A stretch of 64,000 nucleotides of DNA. Source: an uncultured Alphaproteobacteria bacterium. GTDB lineage: Bacteria > Pseudomonadota > Alphaproteobacteria > HIMB59. The notes beneath the pieces are model-generated. The model was not told where the DNA came from and did not search any database. It saw nothing but the letters and a program-made list of their open reading frames with translations. The number at the start of each line of letters is the position of its first letter. The first letter of the stretch is position 1. The stretch is taken from assembly GCA_902530745.1 (NCBI GenBank), contig CACABO010000001.1, positions 150,487 through 214,486 of the forward strand, given 5' to 3'. A program made the translations under genes and the position numbers. Shown piece after piece: positions 55,643-63,687 of the stretch.

Positions 55643-55728
55643 TGAATTAAAACTGAAAATATTCCATAAAAAAAGAAAATCAAAGCTATCATTAAAGCAA
55701 AATAATACGGTGCTTTGTTTCTGTTCAT
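55639..55728 (-). CDS. Candidate 29-residue single-helix membrane peptide
   Basis: The 88-bp gap between the plus-strand genes ending at 55642 and starting at 55731 is filled on the minus strand by a short frame, ATG at 55728 to TAA at 55639-55641. The peptide opens MNRNKAPYYF and continues as one hydrophobic helix ending FSVLIH. A positive, polar N-terminus followed by an about 19-residue hydrophobic stretch is typical of small inner-membrane proteins. It overlaps the last 4 bp of the upstream gene and lies head to head, 2 bp from the DUF1015 start. No clear Shine-Dalgarno is seen; this could be chance. Confidence 0.35.
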   Translation of the reverse strand: MNRNKAPYYFALMIALIFFFYGIFSVLIH

Positions 55729-55730
55729 AA

Positions 55731-56873
55731 ATGAAGCCATTATTACCAAATACTTATGTACTTAACAATAAATATCTACAATCAATTATTTCACCTAGCA
55801 CAGATATCATTGACTATAATTTTAGCTCTGATCAGATCCATAAGCTCAATCTTTTACAAATTCTAAGGCCTGATATTTATTTTAATAAGAGTCTTTCTGA
55901 TAATGAATTTTTTGATTTATCAAAGAAATATTACCAAAGACTTATCGATGAAAAAATTATATATAAATCTGAAGATGAATATTTTTTATATAGAATAGAC
56001 TCTGAAGGTCATTCGCAAACAGGGTTAATTTCTTTGTTAAATATTCAAGACTACATAAATAGAAATATAAAGCCTCATGAAAAAATTTTAGTTAGTAAAG
56101 GCAAAGAAAGAGCTGATCAATTATCTAAAGTAAAATTTCAATTGTCACCTATTTACCTTTTTTACGATGATGAAAATATAGATTTAAACCTTGATATTCA
56201 TCATGATAAAAAACCACTAATAAAGTTTAAATCTGGTAAGTACACTCACTCAATTTACAAGACTAGCACTGATTTCACTGGTATTAATTTTAAGGAACTT
56301 TTTGTTGCAGATGGCCATCATAGAATAGAAGGCTTTGCTCAATTAGATGTAAATAAAGATACTAAATTTCTATCTATTGTTTTTCCAAAATCTAAATGTT
56401 TAAACCTAGCCTACAATAGAAGTGTTAAATTTCCAGATGCCTATAATAAAGATTCGTTCATATCTGATTTAAAAACATATTTTCATGTTGAAGAGCTAAA
56501 ATATCATGAGAAGATAGATCGTTTTTTTGTAATCTACTATCAGGGTAAATTTTTTAAAATAGATTTGAAAAACGATTTCTCCACAAATGGCGCTGACTGT
56601 ATTGATTTTGGTGAGTTTGTCTTGAAGGAAATATTGAATATTCAGGACGAAACTAAAGATCAAAGGGTCGAATTCGTCCCACCCTCATTAGGCACTGATT
56701 ATTTGATTAATCAAGTTGATACGGGTATAACAGATTTATCGACATTAATGAGACCAGTTAGCATGGATTTAGTGATAGAATACTCTAGAAATTTGAAATT
56801 TATGCCACCTAAAGCTACCTGGTTTGAACCCAAACCACTAGATGGTTTATTTTTTTACAAAATTATTGAATAG
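55731..56873 (+). CDS. DUF1015 family protein
   Basis: The 380-residue protein has the DUF1015 hallmark FVADGHHRIEGF (about 192-203, H196, H197) and the family order LRPDIYF, YRIDSEGHSQTGLI, HEKILVSKGKERADQL and a C-terminal MRPVSMD. The family is often found beside serA/serC-type genes; biochemical function is not established, though a role in serine or amino-acid phosphate metabolism has been suggested. It lies 29 bp before serC, so probably shares an operon with serC and serA. Confidence 0.85.
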   Translation: MKPLLPNTYVLNNKYLQSIISPSTDIIDYNFSSDQIHKLNLLQILRPDIYFNKSLSDNEFFDLSKKYYQRLIDEKIIYKSEDEYFLYRIDSEGHSQTGLISLLNIQDYINRNIKPHEKILVSKGKERADQLSKVKFQLSPIYLFYDDENIDLNLDIHHDKKPLIKFKSGKYTHSIYKTSTDFTGINFKELFVADGHHRIEGFAQLDVNKDTKFLSIVFPKSKCLNLAYNRSVKFPDAYNKDSFISDLKTYFHVEELKYHEKIDRFFVIYYQGKFFKIDLKNDFSTNGADCIDFGEFVLKEILNIQDETKDQRVEFVPPSLGTDYLINQVDTGITDLSTLMRPVSMDLVIEYSRNLKFMPPKATWFEPKPLDGLFFYKIIE

Positions 56874-56902
56874 TTCACAAACGCTAAGGAGAAATATTAA
56901 TT

Positions 56903-58063
56903 ATGCAAAAACCTACCATTAAACCAAATCATCCATTCTTTTCATCTGGACCTTGTTCCAAAAGGCCTGGATGGAAATTAGAAGCTTTAAACAATGCCGT
57001 TTTAGGTAGATCGCATAGAGCAAAAAGAGGTAAGGCAAAACTCAATGAAGTAATAGTTAAATCGAAGCAAGTTTTAGAGTTACCAGATGATTATTTAGTA
57101 GGTATCGTTCCTGCCTCTGATACTGGAGCAATAGAAATGGCTATGTGGAGCCTTCTAGGTTTAAAAGATGTTGAAGTATGTGGTTGGGAAACTTTTGGTC
57201 TAACATGGGTTAAGGATATCACAAAACAATTAAAATTAGAGAATGTAACAGTTCATAAAACTGATAAATATGGCGAACTCCCTGATTTATCAAAAGTAAA
57301 TTTTGATAATGATGTTGTTTTTACATGGAATGGCACCACTTCAGGTGTATGCATTCCCAACGCAGATTGGATACCAGATAATAGATTAGGTTTGTCAATT
57401 TGTGATGCTACTTCAGCAGTTTTTGCTATGGATATGGATTTTAAAAAATTAGATGTTGTGACTTGGTCATGGCAAAAAGTTTTAGGAGGAGAGGCCGCAC
57501 ACGGTATGATTGCTCTATCACCAAGGGCAGTTGAAAGACTTGAAACTTATGAGCCATCTTGGCCAATGCCTAAAATTTTTCAATTAGCTAAAAACAAGAA
57601 GTTTTCCAAAGAAATTTTTGAAGGAGCTACTATAAATACTCCCTCCTTGCTCGCTGCAGAAGACGCATTGGATGCATTGAACTGGTGTATTAAAATAGGT
57701 GGGCAAAAAGAATTAATATCTAGATCAAGAAAAAATCTGCAAGTCATTAAGGACTGGATTGATCAGAGAGATTGGGTAGAGTTTTTAGCTGTTGACCCAC
57801 ATACATATTCTTCAACTAGTATATGTTTTAAGTTTACACATCCTGACTTTGTAGCTTTGGATAGTGATAATCAAAAAAAACTTGTGAAAGAAATATGCTC
57901 TACATTAGAGAAAGAGGACGCTGGGTACGATATTAATGCATATAAAGATGCACCAGCAGGCATAAGAATTTGGGGAGGTGCAACTGTTGAGGCATCTGAC
58001 ATTGAAAAAGTTTTACCATGGATTGAATGGTCATTTTTTGAAACAATGGGAAGGTATAAATAA
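56903..58063 (+). CDS. serC: Phosphoserine aminotransferase
   Basis: Second step of serine synthesis: 3-phosphohydroxypyruvate to phosphoserine. The 386-residue PLP enzyme belongs to the alphaproteobacterial/archaeal-type SerC, recognisable by [41 protein letters not shown] and the PLP lysine K192 in [11 protein letters not shown]. It is preceded by an AAGGAG Shine-Dalgarno (56886-56891) 11 nt before the ATG. It touches serA by one base (TAATG), so the first two serine-pathway enzymes are co-translated. Confidence 0.95.
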   Translation: MQKPTIKPNHPFFSSGPCSKRPGWKLEALNNAVLGRSHRAKRGKAKLNEVIVKSKQVLELPDDYLVGIVPASDTGAIEMAMWSLLGLKDVEVCGWETFGLTWVKDITKQLKLENVTVHKTDKYGELPDLSKVNFDNDVVFTWNGTTSGVCIPNADWIPDNRLGLSICDATSAVFAMDMDFKKLDVVTWSWQKVLGGEAAHGMIALSPRAVERLETYEPSWPMPKIFQLAKNKKFSKEIFEGATINTPSLLAAEDALDALNWCIKIGGQKELISRSRKNLQVIKDWIDQRDWVEFLAVDPHTYSSTSICFKFTHPDFVALDSDNQKKLVKEICSTLEKEDAGYDINAYKDAPAGIRIWGGATVEASDIEKVLPWIEWSFFETMGRYK

Positions 58064-59004
58064 TGAAGATCTTAATTTCTGATAAGATGAGTGATAAGGT
58101 AGAAGATGTCTTAAAGTCAAAACAAATTGATTATGATATCAAAACTGGGATGTCTCCTGAGGAACTAAAAGTTGTGATTGATCAATATGATGGCATTTTA
58201 ATTAGATCTGCAACTAAACTGACATCTGATATTCTCGCTGATTGTAAAAACCTCAAAGTTATAGGTAGGGCTGGAGTTGGTGTTGATAACGTTGACTTAG
58301 ATCAAGCGACTAAAAATCGAATTCTAGTAATGAATACACCTCTAGGAAATTTAGAGGCAACAGCTGAGCTAAGTGTTGGTTTGATGTTTTCAATTATGAG
58401 GAATATTCATCTAGCTAATGATTCAACTCATCAAGGGAAATGGGAAAAACCTAAGTTTATTGGAACTGAGCTAAAAGGAAAAATACTTGGTATCGTAGGC
58501 TACGGAAACATAGGTCAAAGAGTTGCTGAAATATGCTCAACAATTGGAATGAAAATTATAACTAATTCTAAATCAGCAACTGATAATGATTTATCAAAAT
58601 TCGATGTAAAAAAAGTTTCAACTGAACAATTAATTAAGGATTCTGATATTATTTCTCTTCATACAAAATTAAATGATGAGACTAAATATATGATCAACAA
58701 AGAAACCTTATCTACAATGAAACCTTCATCAGTGATAATAAATTGTGCTAGGGGTGGTCTGATTAATGAGACTGATTTAAAAGATGCACTTAATAATGAG
58801 ACTATTGCAGGTGCTGCTATTGATGTTTATGAAAATGAACCTGCAATTGATAATGTAATGTTTGGAGCTAAAAATTTACTACTCACTCCTCATTTAGGAG
58901 CCTCTTCAAAAGAAGCACAATCTAATGTAGCAATTGACGTAGCAAATCAAGTAGCTGATTTTTTAAAAGAAAACAAGATTGTAAATAACGTTAACTCTTT
59001 TTAA
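58063..59004 (+). CDS. serA: D-3-phosphoglycerate dehydrogenase, short form without ACT domain
   Basis: First step of serine synthesis. The 313-residue protein comprises only the catalytic and NAD-binding domains: VIGRAGVGVDN, NTPLGNLEATAELSVGLM, the NAD motif VGYGNIGQRV (about 146-155), NCARGGLIN with the catalytic arginine and TPHLGASSKEAQ with the catalytic histidine. E. coli SerA (410 residues) and the long alphaproteobacterial form (about 525) carry C-terminal ACT or ASB-ACT domains; these are missing, so serine feedback through ACT is not possible. It overlaps the Nudix gene tail to tail by 14 bp. Confidence 0.92.
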   Translation: MKILISDKMSDKVEDVLKSKQIDYDIKTGMSPEELKVVIDQYDGILIRSATKLTSDILADCKNLKVIGRAGVGVDNVDLDQATKNRILVMNTPLGNLEATAELSVGLMFSIMRNIHLANDSTHQGKWEKPKFIGTELKGKILGIVGYGNIGQRVAEICSTIGMKIITNSKSATDNDLSKFDVKKVSTEQLIKDSDIISLHTKLNDETKYMINKETLSTMKPSSVIINCARGGLINETDLKDALNNETIAGAAIDVYENEPAIDNVMFGAKNLLLTPHLGASSKEAQSNVAIDVANQVADFLKENKIVNNVNSF

Positions 59005-59566
59005 ATTTTTTAAAATACTCATAAATAGAAATTTTTGTTAATACGTTCTGTATAGATTTACTATCATTAATTTTTTTTAATTCAGCATGACTTAATTTAA
59101 AAATTTTTATTTCTTCATTTTCATTTCTATTATAATTAGTTTTTAGCTTAATTTTCTCTACTTCTGCATAATAAACATGAACTATCTCATCTGAGTATCC
59201 TGGTACTGGACAGTAAGAAGTTAATTTCAAAATTTTTTTTGTTTTTACTCCTATTTCTTCTTTAATTTCTCTTTTTAAAGCAGTAATTAGTGACTCACCT
59301 TTATCTACTAATCCCCCTACAATTTCATATTTTAATGTTTTATTTCTGACAAAGTAAAATGGTCTAAATTGTTTGATCAAGTAAAATTTTTTCTCCTCAG
59401 TGCTAAAACAAAGAGCAAATACTACATCTCCGACATTTAGTATTTCTCTAAAAATCTTATAAGGTTTTATTTTCTTGTTGTAACTGTGAACTAAAAATTG
59501 ATATTTCCAAAATTTGAAAAAGCTGTTTGATATAAGTAATTTTTTAATTTTAGTTACTTTTTGCAT
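58991..59566 (-). CDS. Nudix hydrolase, ADP-ribose pyrophosphatase-like
   Basis: The 191-residue protein has a full Nudix box from G85 to G106: G-x5-E91, then R99-E100, E103-E104 and G106 (GLVDKGESLITALKREIKEE). LIKQFRPF upstream and CPVPGYSDE (the P-G-x-D/E-type loop) downstream match the ADP-ribose pyrophosphatase subgroup. An N-terminal extension of about 40 residues precedes the fold. Substrate is inferred, not proven. It is divergent from the tRNA-Pro gene. Confidence 0.85.
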   Translation of the reverse strand: MQKVTKIKKLLISNSFFKFWKYQFLVHSYNKKIKPYKIFREILNVGDVVFALCFSTEEKKFYLIKQFRPFYFVRNKTLKYEIVGGLVDKGESLITALKREIKEEIGVKTKKILKLTSYCPVPGYSDEIVHVYYAEVEKIKLKTNYNRNENEEIKIFKLSHAELKKINDSKSIQNVLTKISIYEYFKKFKKS

Positions 59567-59579
59567 AAGATTTAACTGT

Positions 59580-59607
59580 TTGACTATTTATAAGACAAAA
59601 GTATATA
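59580..59607 (+). promoter_or_regulatory. Probable sigma-70 promoter for tRNA-Pro
   Basis: TTGACT at 59580-59585 and TATATA at 59602-59607 are spaced by 16 bp and would start transcription near 59614, about 5 nt before the mature tRNA. This is one of few recognisable promoters in the window; the downstream NDUFS4-like gene may be read from it through the tRNA. Confidence 0.5.
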
Positions 59608-59618
59608 TATTCAATACT

Positions 59619-59695
<77 letters not shown>

Positions 59696-59702
59696 AAAAA
59701 AA

Positions 59703-60011
59703 ATGAAAAAAGTCACAATCAAGCGTCCTTCAAAAACTAATATGCAATCAGGCTTAAAAAAAACTAAGATGTGGATAATTGAGTTTGAGTTTGATCCTAG
59801 CCTGCAAAAGGATGTATTAATGGGATGGAATAGCTCAAAAAACACAACTAAACAATTAAAATTAAACTTTGACAACTTAGATGATGCTATTTTATGGTGT
59901 CAAAAGAACTCATATCAATTCAGGGTTGTTGATCAAACCTATAAACCAGTAAAACCTAAGAGTTATGCCAGTAATTTCTCATATACAAGAAAAACTTCTT
60001 GGACCCATTAA
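59703..60011 (+). CDS. NADH dehydrogenase accessory subunit, NDUFS4-like (ETC complex I conserved region)
   Basis: The 102-residue protein matches the bacterial NDUFS4-like family: KRPSKTNMQSGLKKTKMWIIEFE (shortened here as KRPSKTNMQSG at 7-17), LMGWNSSKNTTKQLKL, a DDAILWC helix, and the C-terminal YASNFSY...SWTH, with W and H kept. It starts at ATG 59703, 7 nt after the tRNA-Pro CCA; the frame extends upstream through the tRNA, which is rejected. tRNA-Pro next to this gene is a known alphaproteobacterial arrangement. In complex I the family stabilises the N module; the nuo genes are not in this window. Confidence 0.9.
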   Translation: MKKVTIKRPSKTNMQSGLKKTKMWIIEFEFDPSLQKDVLMGWNSSKNTTKQLKLNFDNLDDAILWCQKNSYQFRVVDQTYKPVKPKSYASNFSYTRKTSWTH

Positions 60012-60018
60012 TAATTAA

Positions 60019-60038
60019 ATATTCAATTTTCTGAATAT
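60019..60038 (+). repeat. 7-bp inverted repeat after the NDUFS4-like gene
   Basis: ATATTCA (60019-60025) and TGAATAT (60032-60038) are perfectly complementary with a 6-nt loop, starting 8 bp after the NDUFS4-like stop. It has a single G-C pair per arm, so as a terminator it would be weak. It overlaps the TATAAT at 60036-60041 and could be an operator for livK. Confidence 0.3.
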
Positions 60039-60041
60039 AAT
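60036..60041 (+). promoter_or_regulatory. Possible -10 box of livK
   Basis: An exact TATAAT lies 43 bp before the livK ATG, with transcription expected to start near 60048. No good -35 hexamer is seen 16-18 bp upstream. The downstream gene has a strong AAGGGGGA ribosome site at 60072-60079 and the higher G/C third positions of a highly expressed gene, so an efficient promoter here is plausible. Confidence 0.4.
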
Positions 60042-60084
60042 ACTATTATCTCTTCATAATTATTAATTTATAAGGGGGAAAGAA

Positions 60085-61260
60085 ATGATTAAGTTCATTA
60101 CTACTCTGCTTGCTTTATTTATGTTTAGCACGTCATACGCTAAAGAGGTTAAAGTTGGCATTATTTTAGGTTTTACAGGACCTATTGAATCATTAACACC
60201 AGGTATGGCTGCAGGAGCTGAGCTAGCTTTTAATGAAGCCTCAGACTCTGGTGCATTATTAGGTGGCTCAACTGTTAGTTCTATAAGAGCTGACTCAACT
60301 TGTATCGACTCAGCAGCGGCAGCTTCTGCAGCTGAATTTTTAATATCTCAAGGTGTAACAGCCATTATGGGTGCAGATTGCTCTGGAGTAACAGGTGCAG
60401 TGCTTTCAAATGTAGCTGTTCCAAATGGTGTACCAATGATTTCACCATCTGCTACCTCACCCGCTTTAACAACAGCAGAAGATGATGGTTTATTTTTTAG
60501 AACAGCCCCATCTGATGCTAGAGGTGGAGAGGTATTAGCAGATATTACTAGTGACAGAGGTATTTCAAGTGTTGCTATTACTTATGTTAACACAGACTAT
60601 GGAGTCGGTTTAGCTGATGTATACGAAGCAGCTGCAATTGCCAGAGGTATTGAAGTTACTGCTAAAACAGCTCACGAAGGTGATAAAGCTGACTATAGTG
60701 CTGAAGTAGGTGTTCTGTCATCTGCTGGTGGTGACGCATTAGTAGTAATTGGTTACCTAGATCAAGGTGGAAATCAAATAATTCAAGGTTCATTAGATAC
60801 AGGAGCTTTTGATACTTTTGTTCTATCTGACGGGATGATAGGTGATTCATTAACAGACACATTTGGTTCTGACCTAGATGGATCTTTTGGTTCTATGCCT
60901 GGTTCTTTAGGAGCTGGAGCTATGAAGTTTAAAGCGTACGCTGAAGCTAATGGTGTTGACCCATCAGTTTATGTTGGAGAGTCATATGACGCTGCTGCTT
61001 TAATTATGCTTGCGATGTGTAAAGGTGGATCAGATGATAGCGCAACTGTAGCAGCAAATGTTATGGATGTAGCCAACGGTCCTGGTACAAAGATTTATGC
61101 TGGAGAGCTAAAAAAAGGTCTCGAGCTAGCTTGTGCAGGATTTGCAGTTGACTATGACGGCGCAACTGATGTTAACTTTACAGAAGTTGGTGAAGCGTTT
61201 GGAGCATTCCTTGAAAAAGGAATTGAGGGCGGTAAGTTTACCGACGTTGCTCAAAGATAA
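60085..61260 (+). CDS. livK: Branched-chain amino acid-type ABC transporter substrate-binding protein
   Basis: Periplasmic binding protein of the PBP1 LivJ/LivK group. A cleavable signal peptide (1-19, ending TSYA before KEVKVG) is followed by the mature 372-residue protein with GIILGFTGPIESLTPGM, IMGADCSGVTGAV, the ligand-contact PMISPSATSPAL and FFRTAPSD. The stretch rich in Ala, Gly, Asp and Ser and its codon use differ from neighbours, as expected for an abundant secreted protein. It faces livM/livH/livF tail to tail; ligand range (leucine-type or other amides) is inferred from family. Confidence 0.93.
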   Translation: MIKFITTLLALFMFSTSYAKEVKVGIILGFTGPIESLTPGMAAGAELAFNEASDSGALLGGSTVSSIRADSTCIDSAAAASAAEFLISQGVTAIMGADCSGVTGAVLSNVAVPNGVPMISPSATSPALTTAEDDGLFFRTAPSDARGGEVLADITSDRGISSVAITYVNTDYGVGLADVYEAAAIARGIEVTAKTAHEGDKADYSAEVGVLSSAGGDALVVIGYLDQGGNQIIQGSLDTGAFDTFVLSDGMIGDSLTDTFGSDLDGSFGSMPGSLGAGAMKFKAYAEANGVDPSVYVGESYDAAALIMLAMCKGGSDDSATVAANVMDVANGPGTKIYAGELKKGLELACAGFAVDYDGATDVNFTEVGEAFGAFLEKGIEGGKFTDVAQR

Positions 61261-61269
61261 CATTTTAAA

Positions 61270-61298
61270 TTTAGCCCCACCATATTGGTGGGGCTAAA
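61270..61298. terminator. Strong 13-bp hairpin between converging liv genes
   Basis: The two arms, 61270-61282 and 61286-61298, are perfectly complementary over 13 bp around a 3-nt loop, with a GCCCCACC core, by far the most stable hairpin in this AT-rich window. It lies between the livK stop and the livM stop, so it probably ends both transcripts. Neither strand has a proper T-run after the stem (AAACAAC on plus), so it is not a textbook intrinsic terminator and may instead protect the livK 3' end. Confidence 0.6.
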
Positions 61299-61306
61299 AA
61301 CAACAT

Positions 61307-62680
61307 TTAGTTTTTTATAATTTTTTCTGGCAATAATCCTTTTGGCCTGTATCTCATTACCAAAAGCAGGCCGAGTCCCATCATTAAATATCTAAAGTAT
61401 GGAACACTATTTAGAAGATGTTCTTTAATGTAATTTGTTTCATCTAAATGACTCGTGAATATATTAATTACAAGTAGTGCGAATGGAGCAGACTGTATCC
61501 ATATAAACCAAACAACAAAACCTCCCAATATAGCCCCATAATTATTACCTGTGCCTCCCAATAAGACCATGACCCATATTAAAAAAGTATATCTTAAAGG
61601 TTGATAGCTTGATGGAGTGAAAAGGCCATCGTAGGTAACTAGCATAGCACCTGCAAATCCAATAATTGCAGAACCTAACATAAAAATAAAAAGGTGCTGC
61701 TTTACAACATTTTTACCCATTGCTTTAGCTGCCTCTTCATTATCTCTAATAGCTCTCATCATTCTACCCCAAGGAGAGTTAAGGGCTTTTTCAGAAAAAT
61801 ATAGAATTATTAATACAACAGCTAAAAAAATTAGACTAAAGCATAACTTTACAAATACTCCAGAAGAGGAGATTACAAGTTGATTAAGTAAAGAGGTTCT
61901 TTCATCAAAATCCAGGACATTTGATAATTTTGAAGAGTTTAAAAATTCAACAAGTTTTATAAACCATTCAGAATTCTGTAAATCCACTTCATAAGGAACT
62001 GGTCTCTTTAAACCAATAACATTCTTTACTCCTCTTGATAGCCACTCTTCATGTTTGACAATTGTTATAATTATTCCTGAGACTAGCAATGTTGATATTG
62101 CTAAGTAGTCAGATCTTAATCCTAAACAAACCTTTCCTACAACAAAAGCTACCAAGGCACATAAAATTGCACCAACAAACCATGAAAATATAATTGGCAA
62201 ATTAGCTCCACCTAAAAAACCTGATGTCGCTGCATTAATTGACTCAATTTTACTAATTGATGGACCAGCTATTAATTTAAGTAATGGTATGGATAAAATT
62301 ATGATTAAGAATATAAAATAATTTTTATATTTATGATTAGGAAGTCTTTTGTTAATTATTAAAACACTAAAAACAACTGCTAATAAAAAAAAACCAGAAA
62401 TTAAAATTCCAATACCGCCAGCACTCCAAGCTTCAGGAACAGGGGGAACTGAAATTAAAACAGTTGCTAACCCTCCTATGGCCAAAAAGCCCATCACACC
62501 AAAATTAATTAAACCAGCAAAACCCCATTGAATATTTACTCCCATCGCCATTACAGCAGAGATAAGACAAAGATTTAACATTGATAATGCAATACCCCAT
62601 GACTGAAATAAACCTACTAAAATGGTTAAAACAGTCATTACTGAAAAACAAATTTTAAAGTCAGGATTTTTTTTTATCAT
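61307..62680 (-). CDS. livM: Branched-chain amino acid ABC transporter permease LivM
   Basis: Inner-membrane permease. The 457-residue protein has about 10 helices with MGVNIQWGFAGLINFG (NxxxGxxGxxNFG family core), GLRSDYLAISTLLVSGI, SPWGRMMRAIRDNEEAAKAMG (the EAA loop contacting the ATPases) and GNNYGAILGGFVVWF. It is longer than many LivM proteins, partly through a hydrophilic insertion of about 60 residues (near 205-265) after the HEEWLSRG segment, likely periplasmic. ATGA overlap with livH. It ends opposite the livK hairpin. Confidence 0.92.
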   Translation of the reverse strand: MIKKNPDFKICFSVMTVLTILVGLFQSWGIALSMLNLCLISAVMAMGVNIQWGFAGLINFGVMGFLAIGGLATVLISVPPVPEAWSAGGIGILISGFFLLAVVFSVLIINKRLPNHKYKNYFIFLIIILSIPLLKLIAGPSISKIESINAATSGFLGGANLPIIFSWFVGAILCALVAFVVGKVCLGLRSDYLAISTLLVSGIIITIVKHEEWLSRGVKNVIGLKRPVPYEVDLQNSEWFIKLVEFLNSSKLSNVLDFDERTSLLNQLVISSSGVFVKLCFSLIFLAVVLIILYFSEKALNSPWGRMMRAIRDNEEAAKAMGKNVVKQHLFIFMLGSAIIGFAGAMLVTYDGLFTPSSYQPLRYTFLIWVMVLLGGTGNNYGAILGGFVVWFIWIQSAPFALLVINIFTSHLDETNYIKEHLLNSVPYFRYLMMGLGLLLVMRYRPKGLLPEKIIKN

Positions 62681-63687
62681 ATGACTTTTCCTTTGAAGAT
62701 ACCATTTGGTCTAAAAATAAGAACGACTATTAATATTGCAAAAGAGATCGCAAATTTATAATCAGTAGAGATAAATTGTATTAGTGTGCTTGGTTCTAAA
62801 CCTTCAGGCATGATGTACTTAAAAAATTTTTTATAAGCATAGGTTAGTCCTATTTCAGAGAAAGCAATTAGAAACCCCCCGTAAAATGCACCTAAAGGGT
62901 TTCCGATACCACCGACAATTGTTGCTGCGAAAATAGGAAGAAGGTTATTGAAATAAGTAAATGGCTTAAAACTTTTATCCAATCCATACAAAGTTCCAGC
63001 GACAGTCGCTAGAATAGAAACAATTATCCAGGTCAGTAAAACAATTTTTTTAGGGTCAATACCTGATAGTAAAGCTAAATCCTCATTATTTGAATAAGCT
63101 CTCATAGATTTGCCCGTTTTTGTTTTATTCAAAAAATAAAAAAGTATGGAGCAAGTAATAATTGTTGTTATTAATGTTATCACTTGTGTTGATTTTAATG
63201 CAAGTCCCTCATTTAAACCTGTCATTTGCTTAAACTCCCTAGCTTTCATTATAAATTTATGACCATCCATAAAGTTTATATCGTTTGGGCCTATGATAAT
63301 CCTAACAACTGCATTCAAAACAAACATAATCCCAAGACTAACAACTATAAATGTTACAGGGTCACTTTTTTTATTTCTATAATATTCAAATACCGTTTTG
63401 TCAAAAAATAAACTCACTGCAATTGTCAATAAGATACCAACTGGTAACGCCAGTAAAGCGGTTGGAAGTAAACCAAACGTAATTCCTTTTGATTGTAAAA
63501 ACCAAGTAACAAGGATTACAATCATAGTTCCAAAAGCCATTAAATCTCCATAAGCAAAGTTTGCAAATCTTAAAACGCCATAAATTAAAGTTACCCCAAT
63601 CGCACCCAAGGCCAACTGTGATCCATAAGTTATTCCGGGCACAATAATAAAATTAGTTAGAAGTATGATCGAGTTTAAAAAATCCAT
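62677..63687 (-). CDS. livH: Branched-chain amino acid ABC transporter permease LivH
   Basis: Partner permease. The 336-residue protein has about 8-9 helices with YGVLRFANFAYGDLMAFG near the start, TGKSMRAYSNNEDLALLSGI (EAA loop) and ATIVGGIGNPLGAFYGGFLI near the end, the standard LivH pattern. An AGGAGGG Shine-Dalgarno lies just before the ATG, inside the end of livF. It overlaps livM by 4 bp and abuts livF with no gap. Confidence 0.94.
   Translation of the reverse strand: MDFLNSIILLTNFIIVPGITYGSQLALGAIGVTLIYGVLRFANFAYGDLMAFGTMIVILVTWFLQSKGITFGLLPTALLALPVGILLTIAVSLFFDKTVFEYYRNKKSDPVTFIVVSLGIMFVLNAVVRIIIGPNDINFMDGHKFIMKAREFKQMTGLNEGLALKSTQVITLITTIITCSILFYFLNKTKTGKSMRAYSNNEDLALLSGIDPKKIVLLTWIIVSILATVAGTLYGLDKSFKPFTYFNNLLPIFAATIVGGIGNPLGAFYGGFLIAFSEIGLTYAYKKFFKYIMPEGLEPSTLIQFISTDYKFAISFAILIVVLIFRPNGIFKGKVI

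Noticed and set aside
55467..55730. 87-residue plus-strand frame across the end of the small W-rich protein gene
   Set aside because: It lies in another frame of a better-supported gene, has lysine/glutamine-rich low-complexity composition and no family resemblance.
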